A stretch of 14,731 bases of DNA from JALZAA01 sp035316025. GTDB lineage: Bacteria; Actinomycetota; Acidimicrobiia; IMCC26256; JACDBD01. This document shows positions 1 through 7,116 of this stretch, piece by piece. The position numbers and the translations under genes are program-made. The notes under the pieces are model-generated. The model searched no databases, was not told where the DNA came from, and saw only the letters and a list, made by a program, of their open reading frames with translations. The DNA lies in NCBI GenBank assembly GCA_035316025.1, contig DATFXL010000038.1, positions 1 to 14,731 of the forward strand, read 5' to 3'. Position 1 is the stretch's first letter. Every line of letters begins with the position of its first letter.

Positions 1-489
1 GCAGGACTCTCGACCCGGGCCTTCTACCGCCACTTCCGCGGGAAGTCGGAGCTGTTTCTCGCGCTCTTCGATCGGGAGGCGGCGCGCGCCGGCGATCGGC
101 TCGGGCGGAAGGTCGCCGCCGCCGGGACACCGGCCGAGAAGGTCGAGGTGTGGGTGGCGGGCACGCTGGCGCTCGCGTACGACGGCCGTCTCGCCGCGCG
201 TACCCGTGTCTTCCTCGTCGAGCGCCAGGTCGTCGCCTCCGAGTTCCCTTACGACGTGATCCGTTGTGTGCGCCGACAGCTCGCGCCGCTCGAGGAGGCG
301 ATCGCAGAGGGAAGGTCGTCGGGCGCGTTCCCATCCGCCGAGCCCGAGCGCGACGCGCTCGCGATCCACCATCTGTGCTCGGGCCTCATGACCGACAAGC
401 TTCTCGGCACCGGCGCGATGACGCGCGACTGCGCGGTCGCACTCGCGACACGGTTCGCCGTGACCACCCTCAGGAGTGACGCGACGTGA
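1..489 (+). CDS. TetR/AcrR-family transcriptional regulator, 5' end missing
   Basis: The open frame runs in from the window edge and ends at TGA 487-489, giving 162 visible residues. The first residues (GLSTRAFYRHFRGKSELF) are the second half of a TetR helix-turn-helix: recognition helix ending in FYRHF, then the typical K-S/E-L-F turn. The rest is a mostly helical ligand-binding domain with no recognisable ligand class. TetR proteins usually act as dimeric repressors released by a small ligand; in catabolic clusters this is often an acyl-CoA or pathway intermediate. The stop overlaps the GTG of the thiolase-like gene by 4 bases (GTGA), so it is probably translated with that operon and may regulate it. 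An internal ATG at 148 is not the real start, because the HTH lies upstream of it. Roughly 30-40 N-terminal residues should lie outside the window. Confidence 0.9.
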   Translation, partial: AGLSTRAFYRHFRGKSELFLALFDREAARAGDRLGRKVAAAGTPAEKVEVWVAGTLALAYDGRLAARTRVFLVERQVVASEFPYDVIRCVRRQLAPLEEAIAEGRSSGAFPSAEPERDALAIHHLCSGLMTDKLLGTGAMTRDCAVALATRFAVTTLRSDAT

Positions 490-1673
490 CGCAGGACGAT
501 CTCCTGCGTGACCAGGCGTGCATCGTCGGCATCGGCCGCTCCGCCTATGGGAAGCGCGGCGAGCTGGAAGCCGAAGGCACGCTACGGCTCGCGCTCCAAG
601 CGATCCACGACGCCTGCCGCGACGCCGGCCTCGATCCAAAGAAGCTCGATGGCTTCTCCTCCTACTCGGACGACGCTGCCCATCCGTCGACGTTGCAGAT
701 GGCGCTCGGGACACCGCGGGTCCGGTACGCAGGGATGGTCTGGGGTGGCGGTGGCGCCGGGATGGGCGGGGCGTTCGTGAACGCGGCGATGGCCGTCGCC
801 ACCGGCGTCGCCGAGTACGTCGTCGTGGTACGCGCCATCAGCCAGGGGAAACAGCGGTTCGGCCGATCGCTCGCCGGGCTGCAGGGGCAGCTCCCGGCCC
901 CGTTCGGGTACGCGCTCCCGTTCGGGCTGATGTCGCCTGCGCAGATGTTTGCGCTGCCGGCGCGTCGCCACATGGCGGTGTACGGCACGACGCCCGACCA
1001 CTTCGCCGAGGTCTCGATCAACGCCCGGCGCAATGCAGCGACGAACCCGGACGCGCTCTTCCGCACCGAGATCACCGTCGAGGATCATCACAACTCCCGG
1101 ATGATCGCCGACCCGTTGCGGCTCCTCGACATCTGCATGGAGAGCGATGGCGCGGGGGCGATGATCCTCACAACGCCGGAGCGGGCACACGACCTGCGCC
1201 AAACGCCAGTGTTCGTACGGTCGGCGTCGATGGCCGGCGGCTACCGCTGGGGTGAGGGGATGCTGTCGGGTCACAACATGCCCGAGGCCGACTATCCGAC
1301 GGCCGGGCAGCACGCCACCGCCGAAGAGGTGTACCGCCTCGCGGGCGTCGGTCCCGACGACATCGACGTGGTCGAGATCTACGACCACTTCACGCCACTC
1401 GTGCTCATGGGCCTCGAGGACTTCGGGTTCTGTAAGCCGGGAGAGAGCGGCCCGTTCGTCGCCGACGGCAGCATCCGGCCCGAGGGTCCGCTGCCGGTCA
1501 ACACGCACGGCGGCAACCTCGCCGAGGTGTACCTGCACGGCGTGACACACGTGCTCGAGGGAGTGCGCCAGCTGCGGGGGACCGCCGCAAACCAGATCGC
1601 CGGAGCCGAGGTCGCGCTGGTGGTCGCGGGTGCGGGCCCGACGCCGTCCGGCTCGATGATCCTGAGGAAGTGA
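486..1673 (+). CDS. Cysteine-less thiolase-like protein (SCP-x/Ltp2 type), probable acyl-CoA aldolase or lyase
   Basis: A 395-residue thiolase-fold protein starting at GTG 486, which overlaps the upstream stop (GTGA). N-terminal half: CIVGIGRSAYGKR (12-24) and a glycine-rich stretch around W86-GGGGAGMGG, where catalytic thiolases carry the nucleophilic Cys; here there is none. C-terminal half: VEIYDHFTPL (Y299), GFCKPGE, and NTHGG (339-343) followed by EVYLHG (Y349), all typical of the lipid-transfer/SCP-x branch. Lack of the Cys argues against ordinary thiolysis. Ltp2-type members of this branch are retro-aldolases that work with a DUF35 partner and use tyrosines in a rebuilt active site; Y299 and Y349 are candidates by motif position. 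A DUF35 gene lies two genes downstream, which supports this reading. Substrate unknown. It could also be a non-catalytic thiolase-like partner. Confidence 0.85.
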   Translation: MTQDDLLRDQACIVGIGRSAYGKRGELEAEGTLRLALQAIHDACRDAGLDPKKLDGFSSYSDDAAHPSTLQMALGTPRVRYAGMVWGGGGAGMGGAFVNAAMAVATGVAEYVVVVRAISQGKQRFGRSLAGLQGQLPAPFGYALPFGLMSPAQMFALPARRHMAVYGTTPDHFAEVSINARRNAATNPDALFRTEITVEDHHNSRMIADPLRLLDICMESDGAGAMILTTPERAHDLRQTPVFVRSASMAGGYRWGEGMLSGHNMPEADYPTAGQHATAEEVYRLAGVGPDDIDVVEIYDHFTPLVLMGLEDFGFCKPGESGPFVADGSIRPEGPLPVNTHGGNLAEVYLHGVTHVLEGVRQLRGTAANQIAGAEVALVVAGAGPTPSGSMILRK

Positions 1674-1677
1674 CACC

Positions 1678-2772
1678 GTGACCACGCTCGTGAACAGCGC
1701 CGACTCGCACGTCGTCGAGCCGCTCGACCTCTGGGTGCAACGCTTGCCTTCGCACCTCCGGGGACGCGCCCCGCGCATCGAGGAGGTGGACGGCCGGTGG
1801 ATGTTCGTCGTCGAAGGGACACCGCCTCGCCGTATGGGGCCGCCGTCCGCGGACTCCGACGAGCAGAAACGGACGGCGACCGGGTTCCGCGCCGGCGGGT
1901 CCGATCCCGACCTGCGCGCTCGGGACCTCGACGAGGACGGCGTGTGGGGCGAGGTCCTGTACCCGACGATCGCGTTGTTCGCGTTCGTGATCCCGGATCC
2001 AGAGCTGCGGTGGACGACGGCGCGTGCGTACAACGACTGGCTCGCCGAGACGTTCGCGGCGGCGTCGAAGCGGTTCGCGGGAGCGGCGCTGATCCCCGTC
2101 CAGGAGCCGGACGAGTCGGTGCGCGAAATCGAGCGGGTCGCCCGCCTCGGATTGCGGTCGGTCATGCTGCCCATGCAAGCGCCGGCGGACGGTGCGTATA
2201 ACAGCGACCGGTACGACGCGGTGTGGGCAGCGGCCCAAGCTCTCGGGATGCCGGTGAGCTTCCACGTCGGCACGGGCGCCAACCCGGTGACGGAGCGCGG
2301 GCTTGGCGGCGCGGTCATCAACTACGTCGAGGTGGGGCTGGGCGCGCAGCGCACGCTGGCGTACCTCGCGACTTCCGGTGTCCTCGAGCGGTTCCCGGAC
2401 CTGCACGTGGTAATGGTCGAGTGCGGCGCGGGATGGCTGTCGTGGCTGCTCGAGCGGATGGACGAGGCGTTCGAGGAGCACGAGCAGTGGGTCCGGCCGA
2501 AACTCGCCGAGCCGCCGAGCTTTTACGTGCGCCGGCAGGGCCACGTCACGTTCGGCAACGATGCCGCCGGCGTGGTCAACCGCGACTTCACTGGCGTCGA
2601 GCCGCTGCTCTGGGCGTCGGACTATCCACATCCGGAGGGCACCTGGCCACATACCCAGGAGACCCTCGAGCGGATCTTCGCCGCCGTCGACCCGGCGGAG
2701 CGGCGCCGCATCACCTACGAGACCACGGCGCGGCTCTATGGTCTCGAAGCGCCGGTCCGGGCGAGCACGTGA
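1678..2772 (+). CDS. Amidohydrolase family protein (amidohydrolase_2, ACMSD-like)
   Basis: A 364-residue TIM-barrel metal hydrolase or decarboxylase-type protein. GTG 1678 is the chosen start, with GAGGAAG (1664-1670) seven bases upstream inside the end of the thiolase gene. Strand-1 metal motif D9-S-H11-x-x-E14-P is the DxHxxEP variant common in actinobacterial members, not the classic HxH. Further ligand-like positions are H196 (FHVGTG) and the ASDYPHPEG block with D315 and H318. Relatives include aminocarboxymuconate semialdehyde decarboxylase and gamma-resorcylate decarboxylase, but substrates across the family vary, so hydrolysis versus decarboxylation cannot be decided. It sits between the thiolase-like gene and the DUF35 gene and overlaps the latter by 4 bases (GTGA), so all three are probably made together. 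Confidence 0.9.
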   Translation: MTTLVNSADSHVVEPLDLWVQRLPSHLRGRAPRIEEVDGRWMFVVEGTPPRRMGPPSADSDEQKRTATGFRAGGSDPDLRARDLDEDGVWGEVLYPTIALFAFVIPDPELRWTTARAYNDWLAETFAAASKRFAGAALIPVQEPDESVREIERVARLGLRSVMLPMQAPADGAYNSDRYDAVWAAAQALGMPVSFHVGTGANPVTERGLGGAVINYVEVGLGAQRTLAYLATSGVLERFPDLHVVMVECGAGWLSWLLERMDEAFEEHEQWVRPKLAEPPSFYVRRQGHVTFGNDAAGVVNRDFTGVEPLLWASDYPHPEGTWPHTQETLERIFAAVDPAERRRITYETTARLYGLEAPVRAST

Positions 2773-3212
2773 CGGCGCTGCGCGACGGCGCGCCGTACCT
2801 GCCGGACTTGCCCTTACCGCCCGTCACCGGCACGAACGCCGGGTTCTGGAAGGCGGCGGCGGAGGGGCGGCTCGACGTCCAGCGATGTCACGACTGCGGC
2901 GCCCACCGCCATCCGCCGACCGAAGGGTGTTACCGGTGCGGCTCGCTCGCCTGGGACTGGGACACGTTGCCGGGGACCGGCACGGTGTTCACGTACACGT
3001 GGGTCGTGCAACCGTTGCATCCCGCCGTCGAGCCGGTGGTTCCGTACAACGTGAGCGTCGTGGAGGTCGACGGCGCGTCGGACGAGCCGGTCCGGCTGGC
3101 GAGTAACGTCGTCGACGCGACCGAGGAGACGCTGTACGTCGGCTCCCGCGTCACGCTGGCGTGCGACAAGATCACCGACGAGGTGGGGTTGCCCCGGTTC
3201 AGGCTCGCGTAG
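2769..3212 (+). CDS. DUF35 Zn-ribbon/OB-fold protein, probable partner of the thiolase-like protein
   Basis: A 147-residue protein starting at GTG 2769, overlapping the amidohydrolase stop. Residues about 22-37 (FWKAAAEGRLDVQRC) form the helical lead-in. C40-x2-C43 and C54-x2-C57 form the rubredoxin-like zinc ribbon. The rest (GTGTVFTYTWV onward) is the OB-fold that binds acyl-CoA. The length and order match the standard DUF35 family (Zn ribbon then OB domain). Known DUF35 proteins form complexes with thiolase-fold enzymes, for example ChsH2-DUF35 with Ltp2 and the DUF35 partners of archaeal HMG-CoA synthase/thiolase. The obvious partner here is the thiolase-like protein at 486-1673. Longer reading of this frame upstream of 2769 is only a shadow of the amidohydrolase. 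Confidence 0.9.
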   Translation: MTALRDGAPYLPDLPLPPVTGTNAGFWKAAAEGRLDVQRCHDCGAHRHPPTEGCYRCGSLAWDWDTLPGTGTVFTYTWVVQPLHPAVEPVVPYNVSVVEVDGASDEPVRLASNVVDATEETLYVGSRVTLACDKITDEVGLPRFRLA

Positions 3213-3222
3213 CCTCTTCCCT

Positions 3223-3885
3223 ATGCCTGACGCGCCGAAGTCGTTCTTCCTCACCAAGCCTGTCCATGAGTACCTCGTCGCGCACGCGCCGCCGCTCGAC
3301 GACGTGCAGCGAGACCTTATTGCCGAGACCGAGGAGCTGGGCGGCATCTCGATGATGCAGATCGCGCCGGAGCAGGGCGCGTTCATGACGGTGCTGACAC
3401 GGCTCGTCGGTGCCAGGTCTGCGATCGAGGTCGGCACGTTCACGGGCTACTCGTCGATCAGCATCGCCCGGGGTCTTCCCGGCGACGGCACGCTCCTGTG
3501 CTGCGACGTGAACGAGGAATGGACGGCCATCGCCCGGAAGTACTGGGAGCGCGCCGGGCTCGACGGGAAGATCGAGCTTCGGCTCGCACCGGCCGTCGAC
3601 ACGCTCCGACAGCTTCCGGCGGGGGAGCAGTTCGACCTCGCGTTCATCGACGCCGACAAGGCGAACTACCCGAGCTACTACGCGGAGGTACTGTCGCGTT
3701 TGCGGCGCAACGGCGTGATCCTCGTCGACAACACGCTGTGGGGTGGCGCCGTCGCCGACCCGAAGGCATCGGACGACAACACGAGGGCCATCCTGGCGTT
3801 CAACGACATGGTCGCGAACGACGAGCGCGTCGAGAGCGTGATCCTCACCGTCGGCGACGGGCTCACGCTGATACGGAAACGCTGA
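3223..3885 (+). CDS. Class I SAM-dependent O-methyltransferase (caffeoyl-CoA/catechol OMT-like)
   Basis: A 220-residue cation-dependent O-methyltransferase. ATG 3223 starts ten bases after the DUF35 stop. SAM-binding motif I is EVGTFTGYSS (69-78). The metal-ligand set is D143 in FIDADKANY with D169 and N170 in VDNTLWGG, matching the Asp/Asp/Asn set of the CCoAOMT family, as does the length. It should transfer methyl from SAM to one hydroxyl of a catechol-like (vicinal diol) acceptor. Bacterial members have broad or unknown substrates, so the acceptor is not assigned. It is the last gene of the plus-strand run and its 3' end overlaps the convergent minus-strand gene by 23 bases. Confidence 0.92.
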   Translation: MPDAPKSFFLTKPVHEYLVAHAPPLDDVQRDLIAETEELGGISMMQIAPEQGAFMTVLTRLVGARSAIEVGTFTGYSSISIARGLPGDGTLLCCDVNEEWTAIARKYWERAGLDGKIELRLAPAVDTLRQLPAGEQFDLAFIDADKANYPSYYAEVLSRLRRNGVILVDNTLWGGAVADPKASDDNTRAILAFNDMVANDERVESVILTVGDGLTLIRKR

Positions 3886-4540
3886 GGCGCCCTTCCTCGA
3901 CCACTCGGCCGCGGATCCCCGTCCGGAGCGCGGCGGCATGCGTGAGCCGGGGTGCGAGGTTGCTGATCACCAGCTCGCCGCCGTGCTCCTCGACGCGCCA
4001 GCGCGACGCGTCGTACACGGGCCCGTCTCCGGCAACTTCCTCGACCGCGCTCGTCGGTCCGAGCTTCACCCAGCGTTTCGCAGCGAGGCCGTCGGCGCGC
4101 AAGCGGGCGTGCGCGTCTTCGTCGGCGGTCACGACTGACCGCACCGGCCCCAGCACCTCCACCGGATCCCGATCCGCGTCGACCAGGCCGTCGAGCACGC
4201 CACCCGTGATCCCGATCACCACTTGGGGTCCGAGCTGACGGGTGAGCGCGGCGACGCGGAACGCGTCGAACGGGGTCGAGTCGGCCGACGAGTAGAGCGC
4301 GCCGATCCTTCCCGCGGCCCGCTCGAGCGGGACGGAGTGCACGGCCTGCGAGAGCATCGCCACGACGAGGACGAGCCCGCCCGGCTCGAGTCCCAGGGCT
4401 GCGAGCCGGGGCGCGAGCGAATCCGCCTCGTCGTCGATGTCGCGTTGTGCCACCGGCCAGGGCGTCACTTCGCCATCGACGTCGACCCGTCCGACGCCCC
4501 ACTCCTCGGGTGGATCCTCGTACCGCTTGGCGAACGTCAC
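3863..4540 (-). CDS. Stand-alone protein resembling the N-terminal part of an AMP-forming acyl-CoA synthetase
   Basis: A 225-residue protein. GTG 4540 was chosen because it lies 4 bases after the ligase stop, and the residues from there (VTFAKRYEDPPEEWG) look like a natural N-terminus. Upstream in-frame extension to 4678 is low-complexity Ser/Thr/Arg and lies inside the ligase gene. The sequence around ALGLEPGGLVLVVAML, then AGRIGALYSSAD and GPQVVIGITGGVLDGL, follows the pattern of the first ANL subdomain (LGL-x-PGD-x-VL ... A-x-x-GA). No SGTTGxP loop, adenylate-binding core or C-terminal lysine domain is present, so it cannot be a complete synthetase. The C-terminal third (about residues 170-225) is unassigned. 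Its coupling to the CoA-ligase gene suggests a subunit or accessory role, but a decayed remnant is also possible. The 3' end overlaps the O-methyltransferase gene tail to tail. Confidence 0.7.
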   Translation of the reverse strand: MTFAKRYEDPPEEWGVGRVDVDGEVTPWPVAQRDIDDEADSLAPRLAALGLEPGGLVLVVAMLSQAVHSVPLERAAGRIGALYSSADSTPFDAFRVAALTRQLGPQVVIGITGGVLDGLVDADRDPVEVLGPVRSVVTADEDAHARLRADGLAAKRWVKLGPTSAVEEVAGDGPVYDASRWRVEEHGGELVISNLAPRLTHAAALRTGIRGRVVEEGRLSVSVSA

Positions 4541-4544
4541 CAGG

Positions 4545-5861
4545 TCATTGCTTCGCGACGCGCGGGATCTTGTGCGGCGGCCCTTGGCGCAGGAGCTCGT
4601 CGTTGTCGACGAGCTCGACGTCGGGCTCGACACCGATCGCCCCATGTACGGATTCGGTGAGCCGTGTGCGGAGATCACCGCGGGCGCGTCCGCCGGCGGC
4701 GGCGTAGCCGACGCGCAGTCGGAGCCGGTCGACCTCGCGGCGGGTCCGGATCACCTGGAACAAGCCGGCGCTCGTCTCCGGGACCGCTTCGATAGCGGCC
4801 CACAGGTCGCCCGGAAGGACGGATCGACCCTCGACGACGACTTCGTCCCCCTTGCGGCCGAGTGGCCAGACGCGTCCGTGGGTCCGGCCGCACGCGCACG
4901 GCTCGTGCGTGATGCGCACGAGGTCGTCGGACCGGTAGCGGACGAGCGGCGCGATCTTGTCGAGCAGGGTCGTCGACACCAACTCGCCGCGTTCCCCATC
5001 GCCGACCGGTGCGGCACCATCGGGGTCCAGCGCCTCGAGGTAGCAGGTGTCCTCCCAGTAGTGGCATCCGTCGTGCTCGCGACACTCGGTGGCCGCGCCG
5101 ACGTCCCCGACGGCCGTGTGCACGAAGAGCTCGAGGCCCCAGCCGTCCTCGACTCGCCGGCGTGCGCGTGGGCCGATCGGCTCGCCCGCGAGCGTGACTC
5201 CCCGGTAGCTCGAGAACGCCTCGGCGAGGTCGGTGCCGGCGGCGGCGGCGTACTGCTCGATCGCGAGCACGAGCGGGCCGGAGAGGTTGTACCAGGCGGT
5301 CGGGCGCAGTTCGCGGCTGAAGCGGATCAGTTGCGGCACGTCGGCGGGCTGATGATCGACGAACACCGGTGTGGCGCCGATCCCGCGGATCGTGTCGTGG
5401 ATGCCGGGGCCGCGGAAGGTGAACAGGCAGTAGGTGAAGTAGTCGCCGGGCCGGCAGCCGAGCTCCCAGAACTCGCGCACGAGCATGCTCGGCCCGCGCC
5501 CGGCGTACGGCGCCGGCGTCGGGTCGCCGGTCGTCCCCGAGGTGGAGAAGATCGCGCTGAATATCTCGGTCATCTTCGGGTCGAGGCAGAGCATGCCCCC
5601 GTACGGATCGCGGTTGCGGTCCCGGAATGCCCGAATCGCGTTCTTGTCGATGAACGGGACCCGCTCGTGGAACTGGTCCATCGACTGGACGTCGTCGGCG
5701 GTGACGCCGACCGCATCCCACGCCTCGCGGATCAACGCCGACCGCTGGTACGCCCAAGGAAGCAGGTCGCCGAGAAGGCGATCCTCCCGGACGCGTTCGA
5801 TCTCGTGACGCGGCATCGTCTCGATCTCGGCCGAGAAGAACCGACGCTCCCTGCCGCTCAT
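4545..5861 (-). CDS. Phenylacetate-CoA ligase-like AMP-forming acyl/aryl-CoA ligase
   Basis: A 438-residue ANL-superfamily enzyme of the compact PaaK type (normally about 430-450 residues), so it appears full length. Motifs: phosphate loop STSGTTGDP (106-114), adenylate motif region around GDVGAATEC, RYRSDDL hinge region, the PaaK-typical CACGRTH, GRKGDEVVVEGRSVLP, and a C-terminal KIPR whose lysine is the expected adenylation-step residue. It should make an acyl-CoA from a carboxylic acid, ATP and CoA; an aryl or arylacetic acid is the family default, but the substrate is not shown here. ATG 5861 (MSGRERRFF) is preferred because homologues in this family begin similarly. In-frame GTG 5870 is an alternative, and neither has a clear Shine-Dalgarno. 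It is first in a two-gene minus operon, with an inverted repeat 30 bases upstream. Confidence 0.88.
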   Translation of the reverse strand: MSGRERRFFSAEIETMPRHEIERVREDRLLGDLLPWAYQRSALIREAWDAVGVTADDVQSMDQFHERVPFIDKNAIRAFRDRNRDPYGGMLCLDPKMTEIFSAIFSTSGTTGDPTPAPYAGRGPSMLVREFWELGCRPGDYFTYCLFTFRGPGIHDTIRGIGATPVFVDHQPADVPQLIRFSRELRPTAWYNLSGPLVLAIEQYAAAAGTDLAEAFSSYRGVTLAGEPIGPRARRRVEDGWGLELFVHTAVGDVGAATECREHDGCHYWEDTCYLEALDPDGAAPVGDGERGELVSTTLLDKIAPLVRYRSDDLVRITHEPCACGRTHGRVWPLGRKGDEVVVEGRSVLPGDLWAAIEAVPETSAGLFQVIRTRREVDRLRLRVGYAAAGGRARGDLRTRLTESVHGAIGVEPDVELVDNDELLRQGPPHKIPRVAKQ

Positions 5862-5890
5862 GCGCGGCACCGTAGCCGTGGAGCCGATTT

Positions 5891-5907
5891 TGAGTAGGCC
5901 TTACTCA
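5891..5907. promoter_or_regulatory. Inverted repeat, candidate repressor operator between divergent genes
   Basis: TGAGTA (5891-5896), spacer GGCCT, TACTCA (5902-5907): a perfect 6-bp inverted repeat. It lies 30 bases upstream of the ligase ATG and 66 bases upstream of the divergent 152-residue protein. Size and placement fit a dimeric TetR- or GntR-type operator controlling one or both genes. Binding by any particular regulator is inference. A transcription terminator is unlikely because there is no T-run and the stem is short. Confidence 0.45.
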
Positions 5908-5973
5908 TGGCGCGGCCCGCCGGTCGTGGTGCCCTGGGACGGTCCGATCGACACTCGAGACAAGGAGAAGACG

Positions 5974-6432
5974 GTGGCGACCGACTGGGTTGCGAAGGTC
6001 AACGAGACGGCACAGGAGGAGATCCCCGAACCGGTGGTTGCGGCCGGCATCCTCCAACCCGCGGGGACGTGGGGTTCATTCGGGCTCGATCAGGTGAGCG
6101 GCGTGGCCGCGATGTTCAAGCGGCGGAAGGCCAACAAGGACGCCGCCGGACTTGCGCGGACGTCGTGGAAGGGCACGAAGACGGTGCTCCTCGCCGTGAC
6201 GGGTGAGAAGCTCTACGCGTTCGCGTGCAAGCAGAAGGGCCGCAACTGGAAGCTCGAGGACCAGCTCGGAGTGTGGGACCGGTCGGACCTCAAGGTCGAG
6301 ACCACACCGGGCAAGCTCGCCACCAAGGTCGTGTTCGACGTCGAGGCCACTGGTGAGCACTACGAGCTCGAGGCGACGACCGTCGGCAGCTCCGGGGTCA
6401 ACGACTCCCTGCTCGCTGCCATCGCCGCCTGA
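5974..6432 (+). CDS. Conserved-looking hypothetical protein, 152 residues
   Basis: GTG 5974 is preceded by AAGGAG (5962-5967) at six bases, a strong ribosome site that decides the start; longer in-frame readings from 5860 have no such site and enter the ligase promoter region. The product (VATDWVAKVNETAQEEIPEP...) has no signal peptide or membrane segment. It has an N-terminal part with a basic patch (MFKRRKANKDAAG), then a run of alternating beta-like stretches (KTVLLAVTGEKLYAFAC, WKLEDQLGVWDRSDLKVET, TKVVFDVEA, EHYELEATT). That pattern is reminiscent of a small PH-like barrel, such as the bacterial bPH/YokE group, but this is only a guess from strand pattern. It is transcribed alone, divergent from the ligase operon and convergent with the aldolase operon, with an 18-base gap. 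Function unknown. Confidence 0.8.
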   Translation: MATDWVAKVNETAQEEIPEPVVAAGILQPAGTWGSFGLDQVSGVAAMFKRRKANKDAAGLARTSWKGTKTVLLAVTGEKLYAFACKQKGRNWKLEDQLGVWDRSDLKVETTPGKLATKVVFDVEATGEHYELEATTVGSSGVNDSLLAAIAA

Positions 6433-6450
6433 CCTGTCAACGCCAACAAG

Positions 6451-7116
6451 TCAGAACTTCCCGGTGCGTCCGAAGCGGTAGTAGCCGGCGAAGGTCTCGT
6501 TGACCTCGTCGGGGATGGGGACGATCTCACCGAGTTGCCGCGCGCCCCAGATGATCCCGGCCGTGCGTTCGACGAGATGGGCGACGTGGAGGACGTGCTT
6601 CGGGTCCTTGCCCACGGCGAACAGCCCGTGGTTGGCCATGAGCACGGCGGCGCGGTCGCTGACCCGCTTGGCGACCTCCTCGGCCAGCTCGTCGGTGCCG
6701 GTCGTCTTGTAGTCGGCGACCTCGACGTCGCCGCCGACGTAGACGACGAACTCTTCGATCACGGCCGGGATCGACTGGCGCGTCAGGGCGAACATCGTGG
6801 CGTGGCGGGCGTGGCAGTGCATGGTGGCGTTGATCTCGTCGTGCATGCGCAAGGCCGAGAGATGGAGAGCCTTCTCGGTCGTCGGGCTGCGCTCGCCTTG
6901 GAGCACGTTGCCGTCGAGGTCGGTGACGACCAGGTCGTCGAGCGTCATCTCGGTGTAGTCGAGCGACGACGGCGTGAGCACGGCGTTGCCGTCGGGGAGG
7001 CGCGCGCCCAGGTTGCCGGCCGTCCCCTCGACCAGGTTGGTGGCCAGCATCTCCTTGGCGACCCACAGGACGGCTTCCTTGGTCTCCTGTGTGGTCAGCT
7101 TCGTCTCGGGGCTCAC
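6451..7116 (-). CDS. Class II aldolase/adducin family protein (fuculose-phosphate aldolase-like)
   Basis: A 221-residue zinc aldolase or epimerase of the FucA/AraD/RhaD family at the usual family length. GTG 7116 overlaps the dehydrogenase stop (GTGA 7113-7116), with GGAGG (complement of 7124-7128) seven bases upstream. Visible motifs: GTAGNLGAR (31-39), TPSSLDY (48-54), PTTEK with E81 as the likely catalytic acid/base, zinc ligands H100 and H102 in MHCHARHAT, and H163 in ANHGLFAVG. Family members cleave sugar phosphates to dihydroxyacetone phosphate plus an aldehyde, epimerise ribulose phosphate, or decarboxylate keto acids (OtnC type). No sugar kinase or sugar transporter lies nearby, so a sugar-phosphate substrate is not supported and the actual substrate is open. 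Last gene of the three-gene minus operon. Confidence 0.92.
   Translation of the reverse strand: MSPETKLTTQETKEAVLWVAKEMLATNLVEGTAGNLGARLPDGNAVLTPSSLDYTEMTLDDLVVTDLDGNVLQGERSPTTEKALHLSALRMHDEINATMHCHARHATMFALTRQSIPAVIEEFVVYVGGDVEVADYKTTGTDELAEEVAKRVSDRAAVLMANHGLFAVGKDPKHVLHVAHLVERTAGIIWGARQLGEIVPIPDEVNETFAGYYRFGRTGKF

Noticed and set aside
582..2652. Long minus-strand open frames (579 and 384 codons) opposite the thiolase-like and amidohydrolase genes
   Set aside because: Their products are Arg/Pro/His-rich with no domain pattern, and they lie opposite genes with clear motifs; these are GC-rich shadow frames.
4437..5897. 486-codon plus-strand frame opposite the CoA ligase
   Set aside because: The minus-strand frame carries the full PaaK motif set; the plus frame shows none.
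6433..6450. Bidirectional terminator between the convergent genes at 6432 and 6451
   Set aside because: The 18-base gap has no inverted repeat.
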